From Pararhodonellum marinum (lineage in GTDB: Bacteria > Bacteroidota > Bacteroidia > Cytophagales > Cyclobacteriaceae): 64,000 bases of DNA. Below the pieces are notes generated by a model. It had not been told where the DNA came from. It did not search any database and saw only the letters and a list, made by a program, of their open reading frames with translations. Positions 45,499-54,580 of the stretch are shown in pieces. Each line of letters opens with the position of its first letter. Within the stretch, counting starts at the first letter, position 1. The position numbers were made by a program, and so were the translations under genes. Location: positions 152,543 to 216,542 of the forward strand of contig NZ_JACEFJ010000010.1 in NCBI RefSeq assembly GCF_015354735.1, given 5' to 3'.

Positions 45499-45527
45499 AA
45501 GTTCGACGTATGGATAAAAGAATCTGC

Positions 45528-45576
45528 TAAAAGTAACTATAAATCAGGAAGTTTGGTATCACCTAATCATGTGATA
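45528..45576 (-). promoter_or_regulatory. Shared promoter architecture, site A (DUF418)
   Basis: On the - strand the 20-base box (45557-45576) reads TATCACATGATTAGGTGATA. It is the divergent copy, whose ends form a perfect TATCAC/GTGATA inverted repeat. Exactly 21 bases later is TACTTTTA (45528-45535), matching the TAnnTTTG -7 box but for the last base. The start codon is 58 bases from the box. Confidence 0.6.
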
Positions 45577-45697
45577 TTCACATTTTTTTATTTAAACAAT
45601 GCTGGTGGTGACAAAAAAAATGGGCCGTTAAGTTTATTCCTATGCAACCCTTTTTCATGAATTCTCATCAAGCTAAAAAAACCAATTATTATAAACC

Positions 45698-46807
45698 ATG
45701 AAAAAATTTTTGATCACAATCATTTCAGCTTTGGCGCTCCTGTCTTGCAATGACAACGAAGTGTTGCCAATCATCAAAACCCCTGTTGTTAATTTCCATG
45801 CTCCTGAAACCACCTTAATGGAAAATGACGACGAAGGCATTGATGTTCAAATTTCCTTATCTGTTCCCGCACAGCGTTCCGAAACCATCAAGGTGAAGAT
45901 TCAGGGCAATTCGACAAGTTTGCCTTTTGAAACAGAACCTTCTTTCAATCAAAGTAAAGAATTGACCATCCTGATACCAAAAGGAAGCGCAGAAGTTTCT
46001 TTTAAAGTTAGGCCAATTAATGATAACCTCAGTTTGGGCCATAAGGAATTTAGCTTTGAGATTTTTGAACTTTCAGATGGGTTGATCAAAGGCGCCAATC
46101 TTTTCTTTGACCTGACGATTTTGGACAATGAATCTGTCGGACTCCTCAAATCCATAGAAACGAAAGGGTTGGGATACCATCACAGGGAATATGAATACAC
46201 ACATTTTGGAAGCTATAAGCGGGTTTTGTATAGGAACCATGAATCTCAACCATTGATTGCCCAAAACTTGTATCAGTACAATGATTCCGGAAAGATCATA
46301 AGAATCAGTGGTGACATTGGTCAGCCTCAGCAGCAATTCCTTTACGAAAATGGAAACCTGAAAAAGGCAGAGCGAACTAACTTCAATGATTTTCTGGAAA
46401 TAGATGAATACGAAATTGATGAAACCGGCAGACCTCAAGCCTTAAAACTCATGAGACTTTTGCCATCAGGAGAACTGGGATTATTGGGATATCGGGCATT
46501 TACCTATTACAGCAATGGCAGCATACAATCGATCACGGATTATGAATTTCGATCCCATATAGAATATGAGATAGTCAAAAAAGTCACTTACGAATCCTAT
46601 TCTCCGGCAAACAATCCCCTCCCTTTTTACGATGAAATCCCAGGCTTGATCCTTCAGCCGGCCTTGCCGCTCAAAATGGTCATAGAGGAAGATGGACATG
46701 TGTTTACTTATCAATTCACTTACACTTTTGACAACATGGGAAAAGTGATGGAACGAAAAACGGCTGGACCCAGCGGTATAGAAATCACCAAATACCTGTA
46801 CTACTAA
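45698..46807 (+). CDS. Lipoprotein with Calx-beta-like domain
   Basis: A 369-residue cell-surface lipoprotein (leader ends ALLSCND). Residues ~30-150 look like a Calx-beta/Ig-type domain: VNFHAPETTLMENDDEGIDV, LTILIPKGSAEVSFKVRPIN and LTILDNE at its end. The C-terminal ~210 residues contain YD/RHS-like beta strands (LYQYNDSGKIIRISGDIG, FLYENGNLKKAERTNF, YEIDETGRPQALKLM), as in Bacteroidota proteins of DUF4595 type. No enzymatic motif is seen. It is divergent from DUF418. Confidence 0.65.
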   Translation: MKKFLITIISALALLSCNDNEVLPIIKTPVVNFHAPETTLMENDDEGIDVQISLSVPAQRSETIKVKIQGNSTSLPFETEPSFNQSKELTILIPKGSAEVSFKVRPINDNLSLGHKEFSFEIFELSDGLIKGANLFFDLTILDNESVGLLKSIETKGLGYHHREYEYTHFGSYKRVLYRNHESQPLIAQNLYQYNDSGKIIRISGDIGQPQQQFLYENGNLKKAERTNFNDFLEIDEYEIDETGRPQALKLMRLLPSGELGLLGYRAFTYYSNGSIQSITDYEFRSHIEYEIVKKVTYESYSPANNPLPFYDEIPGLILQPALPLKMVIEEDGHVFTYQFTYTFDNMGKVMERKTAGPSGIEITKYLYY

Positions 46808-46815
46808 ATCGAAAA

Positions 46816-48120
46816 TTATTTAACATCGAATGCCCTAGTTGGGACCTGTCGGGTCATGCAATGAATGCCACCTCCGAAGGTATTGACATAGGTGGCGTCT
46901 AAAAAGACAAGTTTTCTATCCGGGTAAAGGTCAGCAAAAATCATTTCAACCTGTTTTTCTCTTTCTGGTGAAGTTCCTTGGTTGACAAAAGAAGGGAGAA
47001 TGATTTTGCCGTTGGTGAAAAGAAAATTCATGTAGCTGGTTGCCGCTACGAATTTTAAGGTATCGCCTTCGGCAAATCCCTCCCTCTCATAATACTTTCT
47101 TGCGGCTTCCTTCTTCATTGTTTCAGGATTCAAGATCCTGTCCTCTATGACATGTGCCGGCATGGGGAGTTGGATGATACGGAATGGTTTGCCATCCTGA
47201 TCAAGGGCTTTTTTTAGGATGTCATGGTTTTTGTTCATCCGTTCAAAGGAGGCTTTTTTCATTGGGTTGAGGTCTTTTTCCGATTCGTCCACCCAAGCCA
47301 ACAAGATGGTGTTTTCGTTGGCAAATCTGGCAAACTCATCGGCATGACCATTGGTGCCTGGAGAAAAATACTTACCGAAAAATCCAGCTCCATCCTCAGC
47401 CAATCCATCTGAAAGCCAGATCACATTGGTCACCCCCAAAGTCCTGTTGAATTCTTCCTCAAAGTGTTTTTTGGTCAGCGTATCCCTCATTTCTTCCGAT
47501 ATATTTCGAAACAGAAAGGACTCAGACACCAACAATGATCCTTTTCCATTTACATCAAAGGCTCCTCCTTCTACAAACATCCAGGATTTTTCATGGATTT
47601 CTCCTTTTTCCACCGCCACCAAGCTGTCTATGGTCATCATTTTGTCAATGGTTTGGTATTCTTTCGCCAATTCAGCCGAATCGGCACCAGTATCTATCAG
47701 GCGCTGTATATACCTGAAATAACCGGTGTGGTTGAAGTCTATGGCTTTTCTTTCACCCTGCTTGTTGATGACAAAAGCTGGGGCACTGTCTCTGGACCAA
47801 AAAACTTTTTCGGCAGCAACACGTGCAATTTCTACCCTGTCCAGGGGTACCTGAAGTTCAGTCAAAAAATAATGGGCCGCCTGCTCCAAACTGTCTGAAG
47901 TCACCCAAAGTACCACGTCTATGTCCTCCTGAAGCTCCCTGATGATATTGGCAGTGATCAAATGAGAGGTGTCATCCTTTTTAAGGTTACCGTCCCAACC
48001 CATATAAACGGCTTCCTGCGGTTCCCACTCGGCAGGCATATAAAATGCAGTGGGGTCAGGTTTGGGTTTGCAATGGAAAAAAAGAAAAATGACAACGATA
48101 GGGTAGAGCAGTTTTTTCAT
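46816..48120 (-). CDS. Agmatine deiminase-family lipoprotein (copy 1)
   Basis: A member of the agmatine/peptidylarginine deiminase family (PF04371 type), which hydrolyses guanidinium groups to ureido groups and ammonia. The leader ends FLFFHCKPK (lipobox), so it is extracytoplasmic. PAEWEPQEAVYMGWDG starts the domain; FVEGGAFDVNGKG carries the substrate-binding Asp/Glu; GTNGHADEFARF carries the catalytic His/Asp; and the nucleophile Cys is in FGGGIHCMTRQVP at the C-terminus. About 434 residues, slightly longer than bacterial AguA because of an insertion after residue 150. No copy of the region's shared promoter box lies upstream. Confidence 0.9.
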   Translation of the reverse strand: MKKLLYPIVVIFLFFHCKPKPDPTAFYMPAEWEPQEAVYMGWDGNLKKDDTSHLITANIIRELQEDIDVVLWVTSDSLEQAAHYFLTELQVPLDRVEIARVAAEKVFWSRDSAPAFVINKQGERKAIDFNHTGYFRYIQRLIDTGADSAELAKEYQTIDKMMTIDSLVAVEKGEIHEKSWMFVEGGAFDVNGKGSLLVSESFLFRNISEEMRDTLTKKHFEEEFNRTLGVTNVIWLSDGLAEDGAGFFGKYFSPGTNGHADEFARFANENTILLAWVDESEKDLNPMKKASFERMNKNHDILKKALDQDGKPFRIIQLPMPAHVIEDRILNPETMKKEAARKYYEREGFAEGDTLKFVAATSYMNFLFTNGKIILPSFVNQGTSPEREKQVEMIFADLYPDRKLVFLDATYVNTFGGGIHCMTRQVPTRAFDVK

Positions 48121-48305
48121 TGTTCAAGATAGTCAAAATCCAGGAATACTTCCTTGGGTTTTTGTGTGCTGAAGAGGAGATTTTATTTTTACCAAATAGG
48201 GAAAAAGAAAATGCTTCTTCAGATGCTGTAGATGGAAGCTTCTTTGGATTAAAAATAGAGCAACCTGGTTTTGGGACTATTGGCTGATGTCTGGTGAAAA
48301 TGTGA

Positions 48306-48890
48306 TTATTTCTGGGACAAAGCAAGTTCAGCCACCCTTTTTCCCAATCCTTCCGCTTTTAACAGGAATATTTCCTGCACTTCCTTACCACCATAATCAC
48401 CTTCCTCGGTAATCGCGGATGCCCCAAAAGCAGCTTCCAATTCATCCCCTCCTACGATCACCATCCCATGGATCATCATAGCACGGATCATACTGAACAT
48501 CACTGCTTCTTCTCCTATAGAAAATCCTCCACCCGTGACGAAAACCGCTCCAATCTTATCTTTTAAAGGCCTGCCTGCAAAGGGCCAGGAATTGATAAAC
48601 TCCTGCACTTGTGGGGTCATATTCGCATTGTAAACCGGGGATCCCAGGATAATGGCAGAGGCATTTCTTATTTCCACTTCAGTTACATCTGCTATAGGCT
48701 TGAGGATATATGCAACCCCTTGGACTTCGCCTGCTCCCTTTGCTACTGCTTCGGCCATGGCTTGGGTTTTGCCGGATTCGGAGTGGTAGGTGATCAGGAT
48801 GGTGGGGGGAGATTGGGCAAAGGTATTTTTGGGGAAACCCAAAAGCATTGCTAAAACCGCCAAAACATTTAAAAATCCTCTATTACTCAT
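48306..48890 (-). CDS. Exported flavodoxin-family (WrbA-like) protein
   Basis: A 194-residue flavodoxin-fold protein. It has a Sec leader (LNVLAVLAMLLGFPKNTFA), unusual because most relatives are cytoplasmic. TILITYHSESGKTQAMAEAV is the FMN phosphate-binding loop; AIILGSPVYNANMTPQVQEF and VFVTGGGFSIGEEAVMFSMI are the flavin-contact regions. It probably reduces quinones. Its start overlaps the end of the upstream nucleotidyltransferase by eight bases, placing it last in a five-gene block. Confidence 0.85.
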   Translation of the reverse strand: MSNRGFLNVLAVLAMLLGFPKNTFAQSPPTILITYHSESGKTQAMAEAVAKGAGEVQGVAYILKPIADVTEVEIRNASAIILGSPVYNANMTPQVQEFINSWPFAGRPLKDKIGAVFVTGGGFSIGEEAVMFSMIRAMMIHGMVIVGGDELEAAFGASAITEEGDYGGKEVQEIFLLKAEGLGKRVAELALSQK

Positions 48891-49353
48891 TATCTAAATT
48901 CTGTATATCATCTAAGTCCTTAAATCGACCTGCTGCTTTCTTAGTCAGAATAAGGTCTGACAAACTTAAAAGCCGAACTACAATCCCTTGAACTTGTACT
49001 TCACTTGCATTTTGAATTGCATCTTTAAATTCTACTCCTTGAATTGAAGTAACAATATCAATAGCAATTGGTGGTCTTCCAAATGTGAAAACATTGTAAG
49101 TTTCTTGATTTAAAAACCTTTTTAAATCAATTGCGCTCGTAGGAAAACCAAAAAATGAAAATGCTTTTATAAGTTTTGTATAATTTATTTCAGTTGGATT
49201 TACCCAAATATCTAAGTCACCTGTTGTACGATTGTATCCATGCAGAATAACAGCGTACCCTCCAATAAGTATATAGTCAACTTCAAACGTATTCAAACTT
49301 TCAATAAATTCTTTGAAGTCATCATTAAATACATTAAGTTTTACTTTTTTCAT
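48883..49353 (-). CDS. DUF6036/AbiEii-like nucleotidyltransferase
   Basis: A 156-residue nucleotidyltransferase of the kind found in toxin-antitoxin pairs. EFIESLNTFEVDYILIGGYA carries the GG glycine pair, and TTGDLDIWVNP gives the catalytic D-x-D. IAIDIVTSIQGVEF contains a third Asp position. It overlaps the upstream 71-residue gene by 20 bases and the flavodoxin by eight. The truncated relative at 13469 preserves only the first ~18 residues. The likely role is toxin or modifier acting on tRNA or a partner; this is inference from the family. Confidence 0.78.
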   Translation of the reverse strand: MKKVKLNVFNDDFKEFIESLNTFEVDYILIGGYAVILHGYNRTTGDLDIWVNPTEINYTKLIKAFSFFGFPTSAIDLKRFLNQETYNVFTFGRPPIAIDIVTSIQGVEFKDAIQNASEVQVQGIVVRLLSLSDLILTKKAAGRFKDLDDIQNLDNE

Positions 49354-49549
49354 TCTTACTTAGTGGTCTCACCTCAAAATGATTCTTATCCATTTTTGGC
49401 CAATCTTCTCCGACAAAGCCATAGGCCGCCTGCATCAGTTTGAAAAAAAGATCCTTCTTTTCTTCTTCTGGTAGATTTTTATAGTGCTTTTGATGGTCTG
49501 CTGCCTCCTCGAAAGTTTGGATGGCAAATGCTTTCTTGTCCATTTTCAT
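49334..49549 (-). CDS. Small antitoxin-like protein paired with the nucleotidyltransferase
   Basis: 71 residues, acidic and helical (FAIQTFEEAADHQKHYKNLP, EEEKKDLFFKLMQAAYGF). I do not recognise a named family, but small proteins with a 'FEEAxxxxxxYxxxLxxxEK' layout commonly precede such nucleotidyltransferases. Its end overlaps the partner by 20 bases and its start overlaps the PIN gene by four (ATGA). It is probably the antitoxin. Confidence 0.55.
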   Translation of the reverse strand: MKMDKKAFAIQTFEEAADHQKHYKNLPEEEKKDLFFKLMQAAYGFVGEDWPKMDKNHFEVRPLSKNEKSKT

Positions 49550-50004
49550 AGTAATAACCTTTTATTTCTTTCCAAAACCATGTCATAAACTTTCACACCT
49601 CTTGCAATTGCAAAATCTGATAATTTTGAGTCTGAAGTAATTAAGAGATCACATTTTTCTGCATAGGACCATAAAAGTGAATCTGTAATCCCAAGATCGA
49701 AAAAAGCATATTTTTCTGTAGCTTTTATGGATTCTATATACTTCTCAGTAGTGTTTTTGATAACTTCAGTGATTTTAAAAATGTAAGTGCTTTTTAAATT
49801 TCCTTGGAAGTTGTTGAGGAGGTTATCTACTTCCGTCCAAACATTTGGCAAAACAATTAAATCCTTAATGTCATGGATCATTGCAAATAAATTATGAAAA
49901 TCTTCTTCTTCATAAATAGATGTTCTCTTATGTGACCTTATTTGCCTGACATCAACCAATCCAATCATTAAAACCACCAAGGCGTTAGTATCAATTAAAA
50001 CCAT
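49546..50004 (-). CDS. PIN-domain nuclease-like protein
   Basis: 152 residues with a PIN-type layout: an N-terminal MVLIDTNALVVLMIG with the first acidic residue, a middle helical region, then FDLGITDSLLWSYAEKCDLL followed by ITSDSKLSDFA with two more acidic residues. The conserved acidic set would bind Mg2+ for RNA cleavage. It begins two bases after its probable partner and is followed by an ATGA overlap. It is longer than most VapC toxins. Confidence 0.65.
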   Translation of the reverse strand: MVLIDTNALVVLMIGLVDVRQIRSHKRTSIYEEEDFHNLFAMIHDIKDLIVLPNVWTEVDNLLNNFQGNLKSTYIFKITEVIKNTTEKYIESIKATEKYAFFDLGITDSLLWSYAEKCDLLITSDSKLSDFAIARGVKVYDMVLERNKRLLL

Positions 50005-50006
50005 AC

Positions 50007-50288
50007 TTAATTTTCAAACATATATAATCCTAGAACTTCTTTTTGTGAGCTGATCTTTAATCTTTTATAAATTCTTTCATATTCCAAATTAAATGATGGA
50101 ATTTCAAAAACAGACTTTTTCAGGTTGGAATTTTGAACTAAAAATGACACAACAATATCCCACTCCTTTTGGGAATCATTAAATTCCGCCTGTTCCAACC
50201 TGAAATCAGGATTGGAAACAGTAGTTAAATCGCGCAGTTCAGTAACTGCGATTTTCAAAAGATCTTTAAAGCTTATTTTGGAATCCAT
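50007..50288 (-). CDS. Small protein, probable partner of the PIN nuclease
   Basis: 93 residues, first gene of the block. ISFKDLLKIAVTELRDLTTV, FRLEQAEFNDSQKEWDIVVS and YERIYKRLKIS form an alpha/beta pattern; no named family. It lies two bases upstream of the PIN gene on the same strand, the usual antitoxin-toxin order. Confidence 0.45.
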   Translation of the reverse strand: MDSKISFKDLLKIAVTELRDLTTVSNPDFRLEQAEFNDSQKEWDIVVSFLVQNSNLKKSVFEIPSFNLEYERIYKRLKISSQKEVLGLYMFEN

Positions 50289-50522
50289 GACATAAGTTGG
50301 TTTGCTGACTCGAATACTGATACTGTGTTACTAATATACAATAGAATAAAATTAAAAAGAATTTAGGTTGTGTGACTTCACCCATGAAGTTTTAATCAAG
50401 AGAAAAATAAAATCCTAACAATATTTTTAGGAATCAAAAATTTATACCGTGAAAATTCAGTATTGTTCCGATTTCAAAATCATGAATTTCAAACCAATCA
50501 GACCATTAATCCAATAAATACA

Positions 50523-50771
50523 TCATAATCTCATTCCTTCGAGTTCTTCATCCGACCACTGAAGGTCTTCCTTATTGATTGAAATCCCTTGATTATTAAA
50601 AAATCCAAGTTTTCGCTTAAAAGTCTTTTCTGATTTTATGTTCTTCCCGAAGTACCCGACAAGTTCTCCTGATTTTCCCTTGATGACTTTGATAACCACA
50701 CCCTTTTTGATCATTTCTACTAATTCAGAAAACCGGGCTTTAAACTCCCCTATGTGCTTTATTAATGTCAT
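50523..50771 (-). CDS. Phd/YefM-type antitoxin without a toxin
   Basis: 82 residues starting MTLIKHIGEFKARFSELVEM, the N-terminal DNA-binding fold of Phd/YefM antitoxins, followed by IKKGVVIKVIKGKSGELVGY and a C-terminal toxin-binding tail with KRKLGFFNNQG and WSDEELEGMRL. The usual VapC/Doc toxin should follow immediately downstream on the - strand, but the next 230 bases contain none. It is therefore orphaned, or acts with the PIN gene ~500 bases away. The ATG at 50771 is preferred to one 13 codons earlier. Confidence 0.7.
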   Translation of the reverse strand: MTLIKHIGEFKARFSELVEMIKKGVVIKVIKGKSGELVGYFGKNIKSEKTFKRKLGFFNNQGISINKEDLQWSDEELEGMRL

Positions 50772-50882
50772 ATAATCAATTTTTGAATAATTATACAAGT
50801 TCCTTGACAAGTTGTCGAGAAAAGAAAGGCTAAAACTTTTCCAAAGCTCAAAACTTTTGAAAAGTTTCTTGAATTCAAGGAT

Positions 50883-52646
50883 TTAAGGGTTCAAGGCTAT
50901 CAATCGCTTTTCAATCTCCCGATTACAGGGATAGATATCCAAAGCTTTTTGGTAGAACTGTATGGCATTGGTTGTATCGCTTTGCATCAAAAACCCTTCA
51001 GCAAAGCTATCCCAAACGTTTTGGCTATATGGAAACAATCGGGTATTCAAAGCAAAAATCCCTACTGCTGATTCAATACCTTTTTCACCATTCAAACTTT
51101 GGTACCCCATGCCGTTAAGTCCATATTCCAATGAAGCCATGTGATAATGGTCTGACAGGCTATCCAGTTTGGTTTCCAATAGATTCAATAATTCATCCAA
51201 CTTTCCTTCTTCTGCCATAGGTCCTAAAAGGGTCATCACGTCAGGTAAAGCAGCTTTCTTTTTTGCTTTGTTTAGCATTTCATCCAAGGTAGAGCGACCA
51301 TAAACTTTCCCTCTTAGCATCACGCTTTCAATATCCCTAACTGCATTGATATCATCCAAAGGATTGCTATTTAGCAGCACCAAACTTGCCAGTTTTCCTT
51401 TTTCGATTGTGCCTATGCGGTCATTATTCATCACTTTGGATGGGTTAAGGGTGGCAGTTTGCAAGGCCTGCAGAGGAGTCATGCCAGCTTGCACATAAAT
51501 CTCCAGTTCATCATGCATGCTAAAACCTGGAAAGGCCCACGGGTTGGGATAATCAGTACCTGCGATGATTAGAGCATTATTTTCAATCAAAACACTTAGA
51601 ACTTCTACATCTCTCTTTTGCAATTGCTTCATTGAGGTTAGACTTGGCATCATGCGTTGACTGCCCATAGTCCGTCTTGGTGTCCAGTCATTAGTCATAT
51701 AGGAAGGTAAGTACGCAAGCCTGGTATCTGCTCTAAATACACTGTCATACATTAACTTATAACCACGCAAGGTGACCATGGTAGGAGAAAACCAGTGTTT
51801 GGATAGGTCTAAAGCCTTTAGCTTTTCTTTCAATACATCAAATTCAAATTGGTCCAAGGTGAATTGCAATGCTTCCAACATATTACCCGCATTGTATAGA
51901 CTATCTATTTGCTTATTGTTTTGATCCGAAAAACCAACTTCCATCAATCCATATAAATGTTCTGAAGTTAGCATACCAGCCTCAAGGGCATCCGCAATAG
52001 GAACACTATAGGGAACATGGCCTGAAAAGGGAACCCCCATTTCAGTGGCTGTTTTTCCAATCGCAAAAAAGCAGGCACTATCCAAATTGGAATAAACTTT
52101 TATAAAATCAGCTCCTGCCCGAACTTGACACCTTACCAATGCTTCCGCAGCTGTGGGATCAGTCACTTCCGCTGACGAAGGCCAAATTTTAGGAGCCCCA
52201 TCCGTCAAAACTCCTGCCGAATATATATCAATAATAGGCCTTCCTTCCGCTCTCTCTTCCACCATTTTTCTTCTAATGGCCATATCCCCCCACATCTCCC
52301 GCGCACCTGTGATTCCATTAGCCAGCATCAGGTCATTGGTGTCTTCGTAGTTCCAGTTATTGTGCACATGCATATCCCAAAGTCCGGGTATCAGGTATTT
52401 TCCGGTACCATCCACCACCTCCGTTTGCTTGCCAGGTTTGATGGATTTGGTATAAATGGCTGTGATGGAATCGCCATCAATGGCCACGGTGCGTTTGGGC
52501 AGTACTTCTCCGGTGACTACATCTATGACATTGACGTTGGTGATGAGAAGGTTGTGACTGGGTGAGGAGCAGGATAATGCTATGCTTCCTAGTAGGATGA
52601 GTACAAATAGGTTTTTCACAAGATTCTTAATTAAAAGTAAATTCAT
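50883..52646 (-). CDS. Amidohydrolase lipoprotein (copy 2 of tandem pair)
   Basis: A metal-dependent hydrolase of the amidohydrolase (imidazolonepropionase-like) superfamily. A lipobox at SIALSCSSP is followed by the metal site GLWDMHVHNNW, DFIKVYSNL (carbamylated Lys candidate), GHVPYS, SEHLYG and AGTDYPNPWAF. The last ~60 residues are TPR-like (NAIQFYQKALDIYPCNREIE). The start at 52646 forms a TAATG junction with the stop of the upstream gene, implying translational coupling. The first ~80 codons are almost identical in DNA to its neighbour's. Confidence 0.9.
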   Translation of the reverse strand: MNLLLIKNLVKNLFVLILLGSIALSCSSPSHNLLITNVNVIDVVTGEVLPKRTVAIDGDSITAIYTKSIKPGKQTEVVDGTGKYLIPGLWDMHVHNNWNYEDTNDLMLANGITGAREMWGDMAIRRKMVEERAEGRPIIDIYSAGVLTDGAPKIWPSSAEVTDPTAAEALVRCQVRAGADFIKVYSNLDSACFFAIGKTATEMGVPFSGHVPYSVPIADALEAGMLTSEHLYGLMEVGFSDQNNKQIDSLYNAGNMLEALQFTLDQFEFDVLKEKLKALDLSKHWFSPTMVTLRGYKLMYDSVFRADTRLAYLPSYMTNDWTPRRTMGSQRMMPSLTSMKQLQKRDVEVLSVLIENNALIIAGTDYPNPWAFPGFSMHDELEIYVQAGMTPLQALQTATLNPSKVMNNDRIGTIEKGKLASLVLLNSNPLDDINAVRDIESVMLRGKVYGRSTLDEMLNKAKKKAALPDVMTLLGPMAEEGKLDELLNLLETKLDSLSDHYHMASLEYGLNGMGYQSLNGEKGIESAVGIFALNTRLFPYSQNVWDSFAEGFLMQSDTTNAIQFYQKALDIYPCNREIEKRLIALNP

Positions 52647-54484
52647 TAATGGGTATGATGCATACACGGTATCCTAGCAGCCAAAAACTCGGGTTCATTG
52701 CTTTTGAATTTCTGACCAAAAGCAACCGGTTCATCCAGTGCTTTGATCCAACGTTCTACGATATTAAAACAGGGATATATCTCAAGGGCTTTTTCATAAG
52801 TGACTCGTGCCTTTTCTTTGTCTCCACCCTTTGCATAAATATCCCCGGTAAAAGCAAAAGCATACACAAAATCCGGGTATAGGTCATGCATCAATCTTAC
52901 TAAAGCGAACGCCTCTTCCTTTTTCTCATCTCTCAAAAACATCCGTGCGGCAGACTGCAACATGTTCCAACGTATGGGAAATTCTTCATCAATACTTTCT
53001 TTGTTGTCCAGGAATGTTTGTATGGTGGCTTCCACCCCATCGGCTTCAAAACGGGGAGCAAACCATTCATGGATGTGTTTGGCTTTTGCCAATTGTTTTG
53101 CCTTGTTGAGCATCCCATCTAAGTAGGTACGATCCAGATGTTTCCCTCTAAGGACAACGGAATAGATATCTTGCGCATTATGAATATCCTCAAGCGGATT
53201 AGCGTTGAGCAACACTATATTAGCACTTTTGCCCACTTTTACTTCACCCACTTTATCCTTTTTCATGGCTTGTGCGGGATTGATAGTGGCCGTTTGCAGG
53301 GCTTGTAGTGGCGTCATACCCAAGCGAACGAAGGTTTGCATTTCTTCCTGTAGGCTAAAACCGGGATAAATGTATGGAATGATATAATCAGTCCCGGCAA
53401 TAACTTTTGCCCCAGACTGAATAAGCATCTTAATTTGTTCTTCATTCTTTAATACTTCAGCTTTATCCATTTCGAATTGAATACTATCCGGCCTTGATGT
53501 ATTAAAAACATCGTCTTCTGCCCAAGAATCTTTAATGCTATTATTCATCCCGTGATACTTTATCACTATGGGTACATATTCATTTCTGGGATCAGCTTTC
53601 ATTTCTTCCTTAAACATTCTCAATACGCCCTTTAAGGTGACATAAGTTGGACAAAACCAAATGTCTTTATCTTTTAGTTTCTCTAGATTTTTAGAGGCTG
53701 TACTACTGTCTCTATATTTAAAGCGTAAAGTTTGGAATTCATTGTATTTTCTAGACTCGAATAGTTGACGCATTTCATCAATCTGTTCTTGGATGTAAAA
53801 CAAACTTTCCATACCATAAATATGGTCGTCAATTCTATGTCCTGCTCCAACGGCTTCTTCCAGAGTTGCTGAAATTGGCACGTGTCCTGCAGCGGTAACT
53901 CCCTTCTGTCTGGCTTCATCCATCAAGGCCAGATACACCTCCCTTTTCAATTCAGTATAAGGTTTCACAAAATCAACCCCATGTTCTATTTGGCAATTGA
54001 CCATGTCTCTTGCTTCTTCGGGCGTGCCAACTTCTGCCGATCCCCAATAACTGGGCTTGCCATCTATCAAGCTCCCTGAAGTATACATATCTACGCCCAT
54101 ATTCGTGCCCTTACTATGCTCCTCTCTTAATCGCTTGGCTTGTTTTGGGTCACCCCAAGGATCACGAACACCCAACACTCCATTTGGTATCATGAGTAGA
54201 TCATTCTCTTTAGGATACCAATGATAGTGACCATGCATATCCCAAAGCCCTGGAATCAAATACTTACCCGTTCCATCTACCACTTCAGATTGCTTGCCAA
54301 ATTTGATGGATTTGGTATAAATGGCGGTGATGGAATCGCCATCAATAGCCACGGAACGGTTGGGAAGCACTTCTCCGGTGACTACGTCTATCACATTGAC
54401 ATTGGTGATAAGGAGGTTGTGGTTGGGTGAGGAGCAGGATAATGCTATGGTTCCTAGTAGGGTGAGTACAAATAAGTTTTTCAT
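52646..54484 (-). CDS. Amidohydrolase lipoprotein (copy 1 of tandem pair)
   Basis: 612 residues, same family as the downstream gene. MKNLFVLTLLGTIALSCSSP is the lipoprotein leader; GLWDMHGHYHWYP is the His-x-His metal site; HGVDFVKPYTEL, GHVPISATLEEAVG, IDDHIYGM and AGTDYIIPYIYPG are further active-site blocks. C-terminal TPR-like helices (EKARVTYEKALEIYPCF) are present. The protein resembles prolidase-like or cytosine deaminase-like amidohydrolases, but the substrate is unknown. Its start lies 52 bases from the shared promoter box at 54537-54556. Confidence 0.9.
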   Translation of the reverse strand: MKNLFVLTLLGTIALSCSSPNHNLLITNVNVIDVVTGEVLPNRSVAIDGDSITAIYTKSIKFGKQSEVVDGTGKYLIPGLWDMHGHYHWYPKENDLLMIPNGVLGVRDPWGDPKQAKRLREEHSKGTNMGVDMYTSGSLIDGKPSYWGSAEVGTPEEARDMVNCQIEHGVDFVKPYTELKREVYLALMDEARQKGVTAAGHVPISATLEEAVGAGHRIDDHIYGMESLFYIQEQIDEMRQLFESRKYNEFQTLRFKYRDSSTASKNLEKLKDKDIWFCPTYVTLKGVLRMFKEEMKADPRNEYVPIVIKYHGMNNSIKDSWAEDDVFNTSRPDSIQFEMDKAEVLKNEEQIKMLIQSGAKVIAGTDYIIPYIYPGFSLQEEMQTFVRLGMTPLQALQTATINPAQAMKKDKVGEVKVGKSANIVLLNANPLEDIHNAQDIYSVVLRGKHLDRTYLDGMLNKAKQLAKAKHIHEWFAPRFEADGVEATIQTFLDNKESIDEEFPIRWNMLQSAARMFLRDEKKEEAFALVRLMHDLYPDFVYAFAFTGDIYAKGGDKEKARVTYEKALEIYPCFNIVERWIKALDEPVAFGQKFKSNEPEFLAARIPCMHHTH

Positions 54485-54507
54485 ACAAAGTGTTTTTGTT
54501 AATTAAT

Positions 54508-54556
54508 TAAAATTGACTCAATTTTTACTGAACCACAATACCCTAATGATGTGATA
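54508..54556 (-). promoter_or_regulatory. Shared promoter architecture, site B (amidohydrolases)
   Basis: On the - strand the 20-base box (54537-54556) reads TATCACATCATTAGGGTATT, followed by G. Twenty-one bases later is CAATTTTA (54508-54515) in the -7 position. The ATG of the first amidohydrolase is 52 bases from the box. Confidence 0.65.
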
Positions 54557-54580
54557 GCTAGCATTTGGATCAAATTAAGC

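Noticed and set aside
45557..45576. CRP/FNR-type site at the inverted repeat TATCAC/GTGATA
   Set aside because: The inverted repeat is perfect only at site A; the other six copies are asymmetric and fit a single extended box with fixed distance to -7 instead.
50289..50522. A toxin gene expected next to the Phd-type antitoxin
   Set aside because: Neither strand of this gap has a frame that looks like a VapC, Doc or RelE toxin.
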